Of a stretch of 64,000 nucleotides of DNA, positions 13,001 to 25,500 are shown piece after piece (within the stretch, counting starts at the first letter, position 1; each line of letters opens with the position of its first letter). The stretch is from Agelaius tricolor. Taxonomy: Eukaryota; Chordata; Aves; Passeriformes; Icteridae. Below the pieces are notes generated by a model. It made no database searches, was not told where the DNA came from, and worked only from the letters and a program-made list of their open reading frames with translations. A program made the position numbers and the translations under genes. The DNA is taken from NCBI GenBank assembly GCA_023055355.1, contig JALJCS010000001.1, positions 80,950,881 through 81,014,880 on the forward strand, written 5' to 3'.

Positions 13001-16000
13001 CTAGTGCTACCTCTCATTCTTAGGCTTTTGTGCAAATTTTTGAATTGGAAGCTAGTGTTGCTTGGATTGTTTTCTGTTTGTTCAAGTGATCCTCAGTATT
13101 TAAAAGAAAAATTAAACACGGTCTTTAAAATGTGATAAATGTTTTGAATAAACTACCTGTTGTGTGATGCACAGTTTGTAATACAGACAGTTGATAATTC
13201 ATTTGTTTCTTCTTGTGTCATTGCAGCAGATGCAATTAATAATGCAGCAGGGTTTGGTTTTAGAGGCTACGATAAAAATGGAGTTACACGTTGGGATCTA
13301 ATATCAAATCTGAGAATCCAGCAAATAGAGGTTTGTTTCTGGTTCTTTCAAAAAAACACACATGCCCATGTAGGTAGTTACTCTTAATTTCAATAACTTT
13401 TCCTACACATTTGTTCCTTTAGATAGTGAATATGTTCTAAGTCAAAAATGATGTGTTCACACCTTTAAAAAAGGGTGGAAAATAGCCTGTTTTGAACATG
13501 TCAATTGATTTCCAAAATATTCTGTGGTTATAAGTAGTTGAGTAAATAACTTGTTCAGCTCATCACAAATTTGGGTGAGAGGATTTATAATTTATACACA
13601 AGAATTTTGAAACACATTGTGACACTCTGCAATTACGGAAATAATTAGTTTGTTTTACTTTACAGTTTTCCACAAGTTTCAAGATGTTTCTTGATAACTG
13701 GAATATCCAAACAGCTCTTTGGCTCAAAAGGTATTTATTTCTTAAAGGAAATTTTTTTTTCACTGAAAATTCTGAGATCTGTATTTCTTTGAAAATGGTA
13801 TAGCATTTGGAGCTAATGCCCACAAAACATCACTTGTTTAGCAACTGTGCAGGAGATTCTTCTTGTAATACTTGAAGTAAAGCTTCTGAGTTTAGGACTT
13901 CTCTCATAGTGTAAACTATCAGGTTATGATAGATTCTGTTTTCCTTCACAAGCCATAGGGAACCTAAAACTGTTAATCTGTAGAGGTGTCTTTTTCCCCT
14001 CTCTTAGCATTCAGCCAGTGCACGTTGTTGAGAGCAGCAGGCAAAGTGTACGTCTCGGCCTGTGAAAGCTCTGCATTATTTTTAGCCACAAAGTGATACA
14101 GGAACTTCTCTATGTTCTCTGAGAGGACTTTCTGTGCTCCTTCCATTATGAGTGTATGACAGACATCAAACCCTACAATGTGCTGTCAGCAAAAATTCCA
14201 AATGACACTCTCTCAGCTGCACTCTCTTTCCTTGCCTGGGGAACAGGTACAGTCCCTGTGAATTGCACCATTCTGCTTCTTTGTGGTAAGGAGAAAGTAG
14301 AAGTGTTCTTGAGTAGCTCATGGGTGTTGTTTCCCTTCTTCCAGTCAGACTGTTGAGTTGATCTCCTATCCACAGGTGCAAGTTTAACTGAGGCCCCTAT
14401 CTTGGGATCACTTAGAGGACTTTACCCCTTATTCTAGGATAGCTGGCAACTGGATGTCTCTTCCATCAGATTTCTTCATAGTACGTTCTCTTTCTTCCAT
14501 CATTTCATCTCTAAATATTTTGCTCACCCAGTTTAAAAAAGAAGTTGAATTTTATGTGATTATTCTGGTTGGCTCAATGGTCAATGGAATCTGTTTCTAT
14601 GACAGTCAACAAAAAATTGCATGTTTGCAGGTATTCAAATGTAGCATTTCAAAAACCAAATATGTAATTTAGCTGTTTTGATTTAGAGAACAGAAGTTTA
14701 ACAGTATTAAAATATAATAGGACAAGATTAACTTTCAACAAACTTTCAAATCTGCTAAACAGAATGATTCTAAGCAAAAATTATTAGTGAAGAAGCATAA
14801 TATTTCTGTTAAAAATTGAAAGAAAAAAATGCAAGTCAATTGCTCAGGGTGATAATAAAAGAAGATGTGAAGAAAAATTATAGCATCTCTTTTAATAGGT
14901 ATTTTTTAAAAACAATAATAAAAGAATCCTTGGGGATGGTCTAAATTGATTCTGTCAAAGTGAAAGGGTGTGGAAAGGTGGATGTTCTGTGAAAGTTTTG
15001 TTGCAAGTAAAAGAGATCCATAAATAGTGGTAGAGAATATATACTTTGTTACTAATCATTTGGTTAGTGGCAATGCTCCAACAATTTGCATAGAGGACAA
15101 AGTCATGGATTACTTTAAACATCCACTTTTAATAACTCACTTTTTTTACCATTTATAGAAGTACCTAAAAGTTCAGCCATTCATCTTACATGAAATACCA
15201 GACAGTAGCATTTGTTCTGTTCTTTTCTGACAATTGTAGAAAAGGAACCATCAGTTAAAGCTTGATTGTGTGTAAAAACAAACTTGTAAAAAACACAGTT
15301 AATGGAGCTACAGATCACAAAGAGGTTTAATAAATGTTTAGTGTAGACCATAGTATACAGCAATTTAAAGGCATTATTATTACAAGCATGCAAGTTAAAA
15401 TAGACATTTACATAGTATCATATATAGCATAGTTACATATATGACAATATTTGTCATTATAATGTTTCCTGGCTGGGAAAGCTGTTATGTTCCACTCAGC
15501 CCATTCTTTCTCTTTTTTAAAGAAACCATCTCATCCCATTTGTCTTTGGTCATGTTTCCAAAACCTCTGTGGTTCTTGTTGCTCAATTCTGACATCTTTC
15601 CAAACCTTCTGTCTTCTTAGAGTAGATGTAGTACTTCTACTAAGACCTTCAAGATTTTTTCCCTGGCTTTTTAGAGGCAGAGTTGATTAATTTGAGTGGA
15701 TTATTTATAATTATTTTCTTTGGGTAATACTGTGATGTGTTAGAAAGGGTGTTATCTGTCTTTTTTTGCAGCAGCAATCTACTGTTGATTCATGCTTAGC
15801 TGATGCTCAGTGTTTCATACTGCTGATCCATATTCATACTCAGCTATACTTTTTGAGTAATGCTACAGAAATGGTACTGGTTTGTGTCTTCCACTTTTCT
15901 TATTAGATGTTCTATGCTTTGGACTTCATCTGGTTGGTTTCAGAACATCCTTCAAGTCTGCCAAGAACATTTTGGATTCTAGTGCTCTCAATTAAGAAAA

Positions 16001-19000
16001 CAATGTCAATCTTGTCCATCCCACCTTCCATCTCAAAAAAAGAAGGGAAGACAAGGTGGAAGAAATACTTCTCAGTCTACTACTTAAGTTAGTAAAAAAA
16101 TCATAGAACCAGACTGAAGACAGTACCTTGCTGAACAGTTGATGCATCTTCCCACTTCTAGAGCATTATGGATAACCTGAACCACCTATATTTGAATAGA
16201 TTTTCTCAACCTATTGTGATGACCATATTTCCTTCATTTGTTTCTAGGATCATCAAATGAAGTATTTGAACAAGATTTATTATTGCCAAATCCATGGAAG
16301 CATTTAAGTTTACTTTTTACTCTTTGAAATTGAAATCTGAGGAATTTTTTTTGTACTGTTTTACCCCACTTGCATTGATACAGGTGAAATTTGGTTAGTT
16401 AATTTAGTGAGTTTTGTTCACTCCTGAATGCTTTCCAGGGATAATTTCAGTACTTTAAACCAAATAAAGATTGAAGACATGTATCACTTTTCTAATGAGA
16501 TGTAATTAGCCACCAGTCATATACATTTAGAATTAATAGCAGTATTAGAACACATAACATTTGACATGTTTAGTGCTTTGGAGTAGTAAACATTTTAAAA
16601 CACTCTTCTGCAACTAATCTCAAGCAGATTAAAAAGCACACCTGTATGTACACAATTACATGCAAACTGCACCTCCTCTCCTAAGGATGTGTGGGACACA
16701 AAACCCTGCTGGCATGCACTGCCTGTGGGAGATGTGGGTACTCCAGCTTGGTGTGCATCTGGTGATTTCACATGCCCCCTAGAAAAGCCTGGCACAAATT
16801 CATGTGCCTGCAGCTGACAGGGATGAGACACTGCTCCCTCTCATGGTGCACTGCACTGACAGGCCCTATCTGGATGCAGCTACTCTGTGTCTAGCAGGGA
16901 TGCTCTGTCTTGGCCAAGACAGAGGTCATTGTGTTGGTGGGATGACTTCTGGCAGTGTCAAATGAGGTTTTGATGAGAAGTATTTTGCTCCAAGATGTCT
17001 CCCTGACTCAGCGCATTTTCCTCATGCTTTGCTACTCCCGAGGCTGATAGATTCTCTGTCAAAAATGTCTCTATTTACTATTCAGCCTGGCCAGTGTTGC
17101 TTTCCTCTTTAAAGTGATCTGTTTTGGGCAAATGTCCTCAGACAGTCTTAAGTATTAGGCCAGCCCCATGTTCTCATCTTAATTGCCACTCTGAATGAAG
17201 CCCTTTAGCAAGAGGAGGGAGTTGTGCACATATCCCACTGAAGACCTCATAAGATAAAACTTACCACATCTATTTGACTGAAATAAACTAAATTAGAAAA
17301 TTACACTTTTAATCTTCCCCTCTTCAGATCCTGTCTTTTTACCTTCTGTTCTTCAACATAGGCTACATCATTAGGTTTCAGTAATCTTTTTGTGGAAGTT
17401 GCAGTAAAGTAGTTAGATTGGTAGTGGATGTTGCGGCTCTCAGTATCATTAGTTTGTTATCTTTGAACAACAGATGTCCATTCTCTTATCTCTCTCTCTT
17501 ACTTGCTGTGTGGTTATAAAACCTTTTAACATATTTGTGTCTATAGCTTTTTTAGTTAAAACTCATTTTTGTATATTAGCTATAGATTCGTGCTCATGCA
17601 TGCTTGTGGTGTTTATTTTTGCTTTGTTAGTTAGTATCTGTTTCCATTTTTCCTATTGCTTTTTGGTTTTCAGATCATTAAAGGCATTAAAGAACTCTTG
17701 ATGAAGCTATATCAGGACTTTACCATGTTTCCTATCATTCTTCCACATCATGATGGTTTGTCATTGTGTGATATAATGTTGTCTTCTAGAAACCACCTTT
17801 CTTGGATTCCTTTTTCCCTTCTTCCTTCTAGAATTCCTTACTATAGGACCTTGCCTAGTAATTCAGTCTCAGTTTTAAAAAAAGCAGAGTTCAGCTTTCT
17901 CCTTATTTAATACTCTCTCAGCACTAGCGTATTTATTACAATTTCATTGTCATGCTCACTTAATTGTGTCACACAGACACGTTTTCAACTGTAGTTTCTT
18001 TATTATTCAAAATTGAAGGCAGTTATTAGTTTTCCCCTGTTCCTATAAGCTGCTCTTATTTTATGGAAAACATACCTGACTCATCCCAAGAATCTGGCGG
18101 TGGTTTGTACCTTCCAGTGCAGCTTTTCAAACGCATTCTTTGATGGCTCAAGATCCTGTATAATGCCAAAACTCATCTTTGGATGCTTGTGTATCACTTC
18201 ATTAGGAATAAGGACAATGTGTGATGGCACTGAGCACAAGTTTAGCACTGAGGGCTGGAATTGGGAGCTGTGAATAGCTTTAAGTGTTTTTTGTAAGCCA
18301 TAATATAGTGACAACATTATTAAATAATAGAAAACTGCAATTGCATTGAAACCTCTTTGTTGGAGATGAAACTGGTAAAAGTATCAATGATAGCTGGGAA
18401 GACTGGGTGATTTGTTTCATGTTACTTATCTTGAATTATTTCTGACTTGCTAGAGTGTGCTATGAGCGAGCCACCTTCAGCCCAACGATCCAAACCTTCA
18501 TTCTTTCTGCCATCTGGCATGGGGTTTATCCAGGATATTATTTAACATTTTTAACAGGAGTACTAATGACACTAGCAGCACGAGCTGTAAGTACAAACCA
18601 CGTATCTTCATAAATAATAAGTTTTGTAAAAGCAAATTGATCATGTTCATTGCTCCAAAGATGCCCTTTACTGTTAATACACAATCTGTCTGATAGTGGT
18701 GTTTACTTTTTTTCGTTATGAGAACAATGGGGATGATTAATGAAAAGGAGGGCTTGATTGGTGGAAAAAAACTAGACTATACACAGCCTGTAACATCTTT
18801 GTAGCACCTTTGTATCTTTTGTGGAAGCTCTTCCTCTATATTAACTGTTAGTGTGTTACTATTGCATGCTGAACAGTTGATGTTATCTAAAGTAATTTTG
18901 AAAACATTAGTGATGATGAGTAGCTTAAAATTTGGGTGTCATTGCTATATATTTCTAGAGTCTGCCTCATTCCTAATTTCTCTCCAGTACTATTGTAAGG

Positions 19001-21914
19001 ATGATAACTAAAGAATGTTCCCCCTCAAGCAGCACATAAAAGTCTCTAGTGCAGTTACTATTTCAAGCTGGCCAGCCAATAGTGCAGTCATATTAACAAG
19101 CTTTTGCAGTTGCTATTCAGAACCATATGGAGACAGCAAATCTGCCAAGAAATCTCTCACTGTTCTGCCTGAGAAAGCTGTGTAAGAACAGAGACAGGTT
19201 TATCAGTCACTCAGTGGAAAAGAGGAGCAAATTACACATCAGATCAGAGCAGCATAACAGAGCACTTTTTTGTTGAAAGAACCAGGGGAATGAGAAATGA
19301 AGCCGACTGCTCTGTGGTTGCTATAATAGCTAGGGGAAGGTGGTACTTCAGATTAAGATTGCTACTACATCAATAAACAAATGCTTCTCTTTCTTCACAA
19401 AATATGGGTATAGTCCTTGTTTGACAGAACCGACTCCGTTCTTTATAATAGATACAGCTTTCTTCTTCTTCCAGATCTATCACAGGGAACTTTTGACATT
19501 TGTCAGCTAGGGGCTGGAGCAAAAGCCAAGGTTCTGGGACAGTTCACAGATAAAAGTTGTTTACTTAGTGAGATGAGCCCAGTAAGTGGAGTGCTCACTG
19601 CCCTTCATCCAGGGCTGGTCTAGTAGACTATATCGTATTCATGTTTCCTATGTATCAATCAATAGGCTAGTAAAAAAGTATTTTCAGTTTCTGTATCAAC
19701 AGGTACTTAATATTAACTAAGATATGTTAGAGCATATTTGTTATTTAACTCTACTAGCCTTTAATTGCAAAGTTTGGCAACACTGATCCACACTTTGTTC
19801 TGTTATGCCTAAGCATGTATCCAACTTATTTTACTACCTTTAATCATTGCAGATTTCATAACCGGGTGTTTACTAGTGGCAGCCATAGATTTGTGTTAAA
19901 AGTTGTTCTCCAAGTCCTAAAAAATACAAGATTACAAGAAAGTTTGTGAAGCTTCATCTGGGTTCTACAGAACTCAGGAGCAAGTCCTTGCATGTGACCA
20001 TAGGAATAATTAGAGGGAGATGGCAGAATGAAGGGTATGTAGCTAGAATTACTTGTTTGACTTAGCTTAACTAAGAAAAGACTGAGTGGGAATGTGGCAT
20101 CTACAGGGCAATTAGAAGAACCAGAAGGGTCAAAAAGGGTTTTTAATGTGAAGAATTAAATCAGCAGGAGGTAGCTTTGGATACATTCTTTGGAAGGAGG
20201 AGTTCTAAAGAAACTGGGGGTTAAGGAGGCTGAACAGTACACTCTGGTGTGCAGCTTTTCAGAGAGCACTGCTTCAGTGCAGGTGACTGGGAGGTGGAAC
20301 TGTGATATGAAGTGGGGTCAAAGGCTGAATTGAGCCCATTTTGGTTTGTCAGCACCTAAGACAGAGTGTGAGCAAGGAGAACAGTTCAGTCAAAGGAAGG
20401 AGAGGCAAAGTTTTATTTATGTCTTTATAATTATAGACTTAAATAAAACTGGACCCAACCCTGTGTGGGATTTGGATTTGAGTTTTTAAATACTTCTGGT
20501 ATTCAATCTTTTGAGCAGAATTTTAGAATAAAAGAAAATTCAGCATAGAAATTTGAGTAATTTTATAATAATCCCACTTGACAGAAGTTAAGACCCCTGA
20601 AATATGTTATTAGAACTGATATTTTGTATATTCTGATATATACCCTACTTGCTTTAAAATATATTTTTATTAACAAGTGTATAAAAATGGCTTACTCTAT
20701 ATAGAGGCTTTTGTCAGAAAGATTCTGGCCTTCACTTACTCCAACCCTCTATATTTACCGTATGGCTTGATAGAATACAATTTCTGCCTCATTCAGACAA
20801 TCAGTGCAAATTTGCATTGGATTTAGGGTAGGATTAATTTATTTAAATTCTGTTTAAATTGATAAATGCTTAATTCCCATGCTGAATGAATTGCAGGGAA
20901 TTTGAACCAATTTTTGAAGTTAACGGGCATTTTGAATAGTTCAAATATATTTGACCAAACTGTAACATGTAAATTCATCCTATGACTTTTTTGTCAATGC
21001 AACAAACTGAGCTCTCAAGGTTTATTCCTCAGCTAACTCAGTATTACCTGCTTTTTCAGATAAGAAACAATATCAGACACTATTTTGTTCAATCTCCTGC
21101 TGTTAAACTATGTTATGATATTGTAACATGGATGGCAACTCAAGCAGCAATAAGTTACACAGTCGTGCCATTTGTACTGCTCTCTGTAAAACCCTCTCTC
21201 ACCTTTTACAGGTAAGCACATTCTACCTGTTTCCTTTTCTTTCACTTGGAATAGAAATATTTTCAGTGGCAGATTTCTGAAGCTATTTTAGTGATACAAT
21301 TCTGAGATTGATTTGTAGCAAATTTCTAGTGCTTGAACAGTGTGTCTTGTGTTGCTCACACTTTTCTGTCATAACAGACTTATTTTTCAGGGGGCAAGGG
21401 AAAAATCCTAGCCAAAAACAAAACCAGAGGATACCTTTGAAATTACTATTTGCCCTTGGAACATTTTATAGCAAGACTAAATATTGACTTCCCAGAAATA
21501 ACTTCTGAAAAAAGTTGAAAGCAGACTTCTGTTCACTTTATACAGTCCTAAATAATGTGAAGGAAGACTTAATTTTCCCCTTATTTTACTTTTCTTAAAT
21601 AAAATATTAATGTTTTCACATCTTATGTGCCAAGTATATTTGTTAGAGTGCTCAGAGTTTCACTGATTTATTATTTCTGTTTGTTTTTTAGCTCCTGCTA
21701 TTTCTGTCTTCATATTGCCAGCATCCTAGTGTTGTTGGTTTTTCCATTGAAAAGAACTCAAAAAGGAAGTAAAAAGCATGAAAGTGTCCAGCCTGTGTGG
21801 TCCAGAAAACTAGAAGAAGAAAGTCTTTTGCAAAAGAACAATTATTCCACAACAAATAATAGTTTCAGTCAGAAACAAGAAATAACCTGCAGATATCAAG
21901 CATTAAAACAGTGA
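3973..21914 (+). CDS. MBOAT2: MBOAT2, 3' part of gene: eight coding exons and stop codon (joined coding span)
   Basis: Eight exons join in frame into about 368 residues plus stop, matching by eye the C-terminal two thirds of vertebrate MBOAT2 (about 520 aa). Family knowledge: MBOAT2 (LPEAT/LPCAT type) is a multipass ER enzyme that transfers acyl chains, preferably oleoyl, from acyl-CoA to lysophosphatidylethanolamine and related lysolipids. What is seen: the conserved stretch RMPSLLEYLSYNCNF, several hydrophobic segments, and the family's catalytic histidine in SAIWHGVYPGYYLTF. All seven introns are GT-AG and all split codons rejoin correctly. The upstream exons are not in the window; I searched 1-3972 for the expected preceding exon and did not find it. 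KIDINS220 follows on the same strand, as in human. MBOAT1 is the closest alternative, but the exon sequences and the neighbour favour MBOAT2. Confidence 0.95.
4028..4808 (+). other. MBOAT2: MBOAT2 intron, 781 bp
   Basis: GT-AG intron; no repeat or gene recognised inside. Confidence 0.85.
4809..4992 (+). CDS. MBOAT2: MBOAT2 internal exon 2 of 8 in window
   Basis: This 184-nt exon encodes RMPSLLEYLSYNCNFMGILA and continues through GPLCSYKDYITFIEGRSYQ to a hydrophilic loop ending QTDPSPN. The acceptor is AATTACAG and the donor is AAT|GTAAGA. It carries one of the most conserved MBOAT2 segments. The open frame reads on past the donor to 5196, but that tail is intronic and unlike the family. Confidence 0.95.
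4993..10682 (+). other. MBOAT2: MBOAT2 intron, 5690 bp
   Basis: GT-AG intron. It contains an A/C-rich, G-poor tract near 8030-8130, a short hairpin at 8879-8902 and an A-run near 8409-8423. No gene or full-length transposon recognised. Confidence 0.85.
8879..8902. repeat. Short perfect inverted repeat
   Basis: Arms ACAAATATCA (8879-8888) and TGATATTTGT (8893-8902) are exact reverse complements around a 4-nt loop. It lies in AT-rich intronic DNA and may be chance. Confidence 0.6.
10683..10875 (+). CDS. MBOAT2: MBOAT2 internal exon 3 of 8 in window
   Basis: This 193-nt exon encodes IAVAQKLLICGLSLLFHMTI, then TLPVEYNIDDNFRATASWP and ends AARPKYYFAWTL plus a split Ala codon. The acceptor is AATTTTCAG and the donor TTAG|GTAAGT. 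It contains a hydrophobic, probably membrane-spanning segment (LLICGLSLLF) and the conserved RPKYYFAW core motif. Confidence 0.95.
10876..13226 (+). other. MBOAT2: MBOAT2 intron, 2351 bp
   Basis: GT-AG intron. Contains a small AT-rich tandem array at 12374-12405; nothing else recognised. Confidence 0.85.
12374..12405. repeat. Three tandem copies of an ATTATAAAT-type unit
   Basis: The unit ATTATAAAT occurs three times in a row with one- or two-base spacers. A simple AT-rich expansion with no evident function. Confidence 0.6.
13227..13330 (+). CDS. MBOAT2: MBOAT2 internal exon 4 of 8 in window
   Basis: This 104-nt exon encodes ADAINNAAGFGFRGYDKNG and then VTRWDLISNLRIQQIE. The acceptor is TCATTGCAG and the donor is GAG|GTTTGT, a weaker match than the others. 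The WDL...N region precedes the conserved Asn/His active-site region of MBOAT enzymes. Confidence 0.95.
13331..13665 (+). other. MBOAT2: MBOAT2 intron, 335 bp
   Basis: Short GT-AG intron, donor GTTTGT; nothing else recognised. Confidence 0.85.
13666..13730 (+). CDS. MBOAT2: MBOAT2 internal exon 5 of 8 in window
   Basis: This 65-nt exon encodes FSTSFKMFLDNWNIQTALWL plus K and a split Arg codon. The acceptor is CTTTACAG and the donor is AAAAG|GTATTT. It carries FLDNWNIQTALWLK, a hallmark MBOAT segment with the conserved Asn/Trp. From memory the human protein has Met where the first residue here is Phe. Confidence 0.93.
13731..18453 (+). other. MBOAT2: MBOAT2 intron, 4723 bp
   Basis: GT-AG intron. 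Two patches are visibly richer in G+C than the rest (about 14000-14400 and 16650-17250) and could be decayed repeats, but I cannot assign them to a family. Confidence 0.8.
18454..18586 (+). CDS. MBOAT2: MBOAT2 internal exon 6 of 8 in window, catalytic-His exon
   Basis: This 133-nt exon completes an Arg codon, then encodes VCYERATFSPTIQTFILSAI followed by WHGVYPGYYLTFLTG and VLMTLAARA. The acceptor is CTTGCTAG and the donor GCT|GTAAGT. The His of WHG is the invariant catalytic residue of the MBOAT superfamily (family knowledge). The flanking hydrophobic residues are consistent with placement in or near the membrane. Confidence 0.96.
18587..21059 (+). other. MBOAT2: MBOAT2 intron, 2473 bp
   Basis: GT-AG intron; no recognised repeat or gene. 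Confidence 0.85.
21060..21211 (+). CDS. MBOAT2: MBOAT2 internal exon 7 of 8 in window
   Basis: This 152-nt exon encodes IRNNIRHYFVQSPAVKLCYD and then a hydrophobic stretch ending SYTVVPFVLLSVKPSLTFY plus a split Ser codon. The acceptor is GCTTTTTCAG and the donor ACAG|GTAAGC. Its N-terminal RNNIRHYF matches the family's RNNFRHYF. Confidence 0.95.
21212..21691 (+). other. MBOAT2: MBOAT2 last intron, 480 bp
   Basis: GT-AG intron with a T-rich tract before the acceptor at 21691; nothing else recognised. Confidence 0.85.
21692..21914 (+). CDS. MBOAT2: MBOAT2 last coding exon with stop codon
   Basis: Completing a split Ser codon, this exon encodes SCYFCLHIASILVLLVFPLK, the last membrane segment, then a charged, Ser/Asn-rich cytosolic tail ending YQALKQ and a TGA stop at 21912-21914. 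Human MBOAT2 also ends in LKQ. The acceptor is TTTTTTAG. The tail diverges most from the mammalian protein, as expected for a disordered C terminus. Confidence 0.94.
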
Positions 21915-22232
21915 TTGAGGAAATACTATGATGAATATATTTTGTATGTTTTCAGAAACCCATTTTTAGCACCTTTTAAAGGGGTTTGTATTTGTTTGCA
22001 AAGATATTTAGTAAGAAAAGAATACATTACCTAGGAAAAATCACATACAATAGCAAGACTGGAAACAAAACAAACTAACCCCTCCCATGCCATGTCCCTG
22101 TGGGTCACGCCTTATATGAAGATATTACCATTACTTCAATGGGCACTCAGGACTTGCAACGTATGTCCATAGGGTCATATGTGTGCCCTCTGCTGAATGT
22201 ACGTTGTGTATCCCAAGGCACCGATGGGGTGG

Positions 22233-22238
22233 AATAAA
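22233..22238 (+). terminator. MBOAT2: Candidate poly(A) signal AATAAA for MBOAT2 (proximal)
   Basis: First AATAAA after the stop codon, about 320 nt downstream. Confidence 0.35.
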
Positions 22239-22555
22239 ATTGTGTCAGTCTAGGATTAACAAATGGAAATTAATTTTCCAACTGAATGACTTGCCTTAAA
22301 CCCTCTATTTACTGAAATATTGTTTCTAAGTGGGTATTTCAAGTTTGATTTTATGTGGAAAGTATTTCAAATATATAACACTATGTGCTATAAAGAAGAT
22401 AATGAGAGGAAATGCAAAGTCGCTAGAAGACTTTGGAGTCTTTCAAAGGGAATTGCAATAAGCATCTCAGTATTTGGAGGGTTTTCTTATCTCAAACTAT
22501 TAGAGTACATTACAGAACTGTAAACATTGATGCCAAATTATAGTTAGGTTTCTTT

Positions 22556-22561
22556 AATAAA
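22556..22561 (+). terminator. MBOAT2: Candidate poly(A) signal AATAAA for MBOAT2 (middle)
   Basis: AATAAA about 640 nt after the stop codon in an AT-rich stretch. Confidence 0.35.
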
Positions 22562-25500
22562 GAGAAAAATTACTCTGAATGGATTAAAATGGCCCTTCTG
22601 AACGGATTAAAAACACCTGAAGATTTACCTTTTCCAGGGTAAGCTGGTAGCTGATAGCTCTAATGTAGGTTTCTTTTACTTTAAAGTACCTAAACTCAAT
22701 AATACACTGCCAAGTGGGCATTGCAGACAGAGGGGGAAAAGCAGCCACAAGGCACAGAAGACAATGTGCAAGCACTGGGATTTCAATGAAAGTGCAGTTT
22801 TGCCCTTAAATACCGTAAATACTTGTTCTAGAATAGAACTGTTTTACAAAAAGTAATTTTTAATACTTAAAGTTATTTTGAAGTTTCAGGCATCAGTTAG
22901 TTGATGATGCCTTCAGTATAAAATAGCAAAATTACCTTGAAGCTCCAGCACATAGGTAGTCAAACATGAAATGACTATCACAACCAATTTCTGTATGCTT
23001 GAGAATTGATGAACCTTTATCCAAAGAAGTGCATGAATTTAAGGAAAAGCTTTTTCTTTGAATTAGAATTTTAGATGCAAATTTCATGTCATATTTCTGG
23101 GTAACATAATGAAAGAAGTCCTTCAGAATATCTGACTGTCTGAATTAGGGAAGTTTAATTCCACAAATCAAGGAAACAATGTAGTGGTTATATCTATTTC
23201 CAATCATTTATAGTGATGATGGTTAGTGCTAGAGTACTACTGTTAAAGGGCTACATTTTAATTGCATATATTCTGTATTTTCATAAAATTTTTTAAAGTA
23301 AATACAAGATGTTTATCCATGTGGGGTTTATTCTTAATTTAAACCAGATATAAAATAATACCAGAGAAAAATAATGCAGCTGATTGATTCATAACTAACA
23401 AGTGATTAAGAAAATTTTGTCATAATATTTTGAAACCTAAAGTTTTAATCAAATCTCTAGCTCCAGTTGGATGAATATTCTTACTGCCAGAAGTGCAATG
23501 ATGGTCCTCAGCTTTGGAGATATTGCCATGCAAAAATCATCACAGTACTCCCTGAAGAACCAGCCTAAGTTAGGTCAGAGTTGTTTCCTTGCTGTCATAA
23601 CTCTCTGGCCCTTGGCTCCTTGCCTAAAACTCCAGGAAGAAGAGAACATAACTTCCCATATATGTATGTTAGCACTAATTAATCTACTCAGAAAGAGGGA
23701 ACTGAATATGAAATGAGAGTGGATGAGTCTGTTTAGATGAGGAGGGATGTTCATTGTTTCAGTGACAGGTGTATTATCTTTAAGATAAAATAATCTCACT
23801 TCTAAATCCTTACTTTGATTGCCCAGGTAGACTTCCCCTTACACGGGGTTGTGGTTGTCATAAACTTCTTTGACACCACATTATGGTTTTCTTTTTGTTA
23901 ATGAGTAAGAGTATGGTAGTTTGTTTGATCATCCTTGTTAGATACAGAATCAGGAAAGACTTTTTTTGCATTCTGCACTTGAAGGGACATTTACATAAAG
24001 GAACAAATGAGATTTGCACATTTCTGGGTGGGTAAGTAGAAATAGGGTTGATTCTTTCAGCATTTGTTACTCTTGAATTTAAATTCATCTTATTGGTGCA
24101 GTCTCCAAATCTATTTAAAAAAAACCACTTTTGGATGCCAGTACAATGTGATGTTTTCCTATTTATGTTCTCGTACTCTTGATTTACTGTTTTGGCATGC
24201 ATGCCCATGTGTGCTGTGGAGGCTAACTCTTCTTAATGAAATATGCAAACAGTTGTAAAGGCTCCCAGAAAATAAGGTTTAGGGTTGTGCAGACTGGTAC
24301 TTGAATGTGAGTGAATTCAGAGGTACAGTTTTGTTCAGAACTTTTGTATGTTGTATCTTGGGAGGTTGAAACAACTAAGAAAATACATTCATACTTTCAT
24401 TGAGCACAGGTGGCAAAATACAGGTTTCAAAATTGGACACGACTTTTTTTTCTTCATGATTTGAACTCAGTAATTGAAACACAAGAAAAATATTTGAAGT
24501 AATTCTGCACAGAATTTAAGTATAGTGTCCTAGGATTTACACTTTAAATGCCATTGTTAAATATAAAAGTACTTTGAATAAAAATCTGCTCTTCACAAGA
24601 ATGAATTCTCTTGGGGACTATGAAAAGAACTGTTTTATTTTAATGGTAGCACCCTGATTTTAGTCAGACTGGGGTTTTGATGTTTCTTTCCCTCTGCTTT
24701 ACTCATTTTCTGCCTTGCTGTCACACTGGATCCTTTTTATCCAGTCAGTCAGAAAGTCAAGAGCAGCCAGCCCCAATGCTTAGATAATATTTAGGTTTTA
24801 CACACATCATTTGATAATACTGAATTTGAAAGGATGGAAGTGATTCTTATTGCTCTTCCTAACAAAAATTGTATAAAGTATATTTCCTATAAATGTTTTG
24901 GACATGAAGGAAACATGGTTTTCAAAGTATTCTTTCACTCATTAAATAATGTATATCCAAAAAGTAAAAGTGTTTCCTGTATTTCAGATCAGCACACTAT
25001 GAAAAGTAAATACAACATATCATTCCTAATTTTATGGTGCTTTGCAGATATTTGCCTATTGTGAACAGTTCATTCAGGCACTTAATGAGTTAATGTTAGT
25101 TAGTAAATGCAGTCACCCCAATCATAACTATTTGCTTGCTTAACATTTTTTAACTTATATGATTCTGTATGAATGAGAGAGATATATATTACATATTTAA
25201 ATAATACTTTCAGTGGTGACCACTACTGTTGTAATCAAAAAGGCTTTGTTAGCTTTGCAGTTACAGATATGCCCTTCTTATTCAGGAAACTTATTCTTCC
25301 CTGGCCATTCCTTAAGTTGACATGTAGACAAGATTTCAGTAATTTGTGACATTTGAAGATGTATTACATGTAAAAATATTGGTATACATTTCAATATGCT
25401 CTTGATTACAAATCACACTTTAGTGAGAAGACCATGAAGAGACCTTGGTATATTCCCTGCTCTACACTGAGATATGGTGTAAGTTTTACCAATATAGTAA

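Larger units (their letters stand above)
21915..22561 (+). other. MBOAT2: MBOAT2 3' UTR, minimum extent to nearby poly(A) signals
   Basis: Untranslated sequence starts after the TGA at 21914. AATAAA hexamers occur at 22233-22238 and 22556-22561, giving UTRs of about 0.35 or 0.65 kb. Another at 24577-24582 would give about 2.7 kb. Which are used cannot be decided from sequence alone. Confidence 0.5.

Noticed and set aside
23858..24208. 116-codon minus-strand frame in the intergenic region
   Set aside because: No domain, AT-driven composition and no promoter or splice context.
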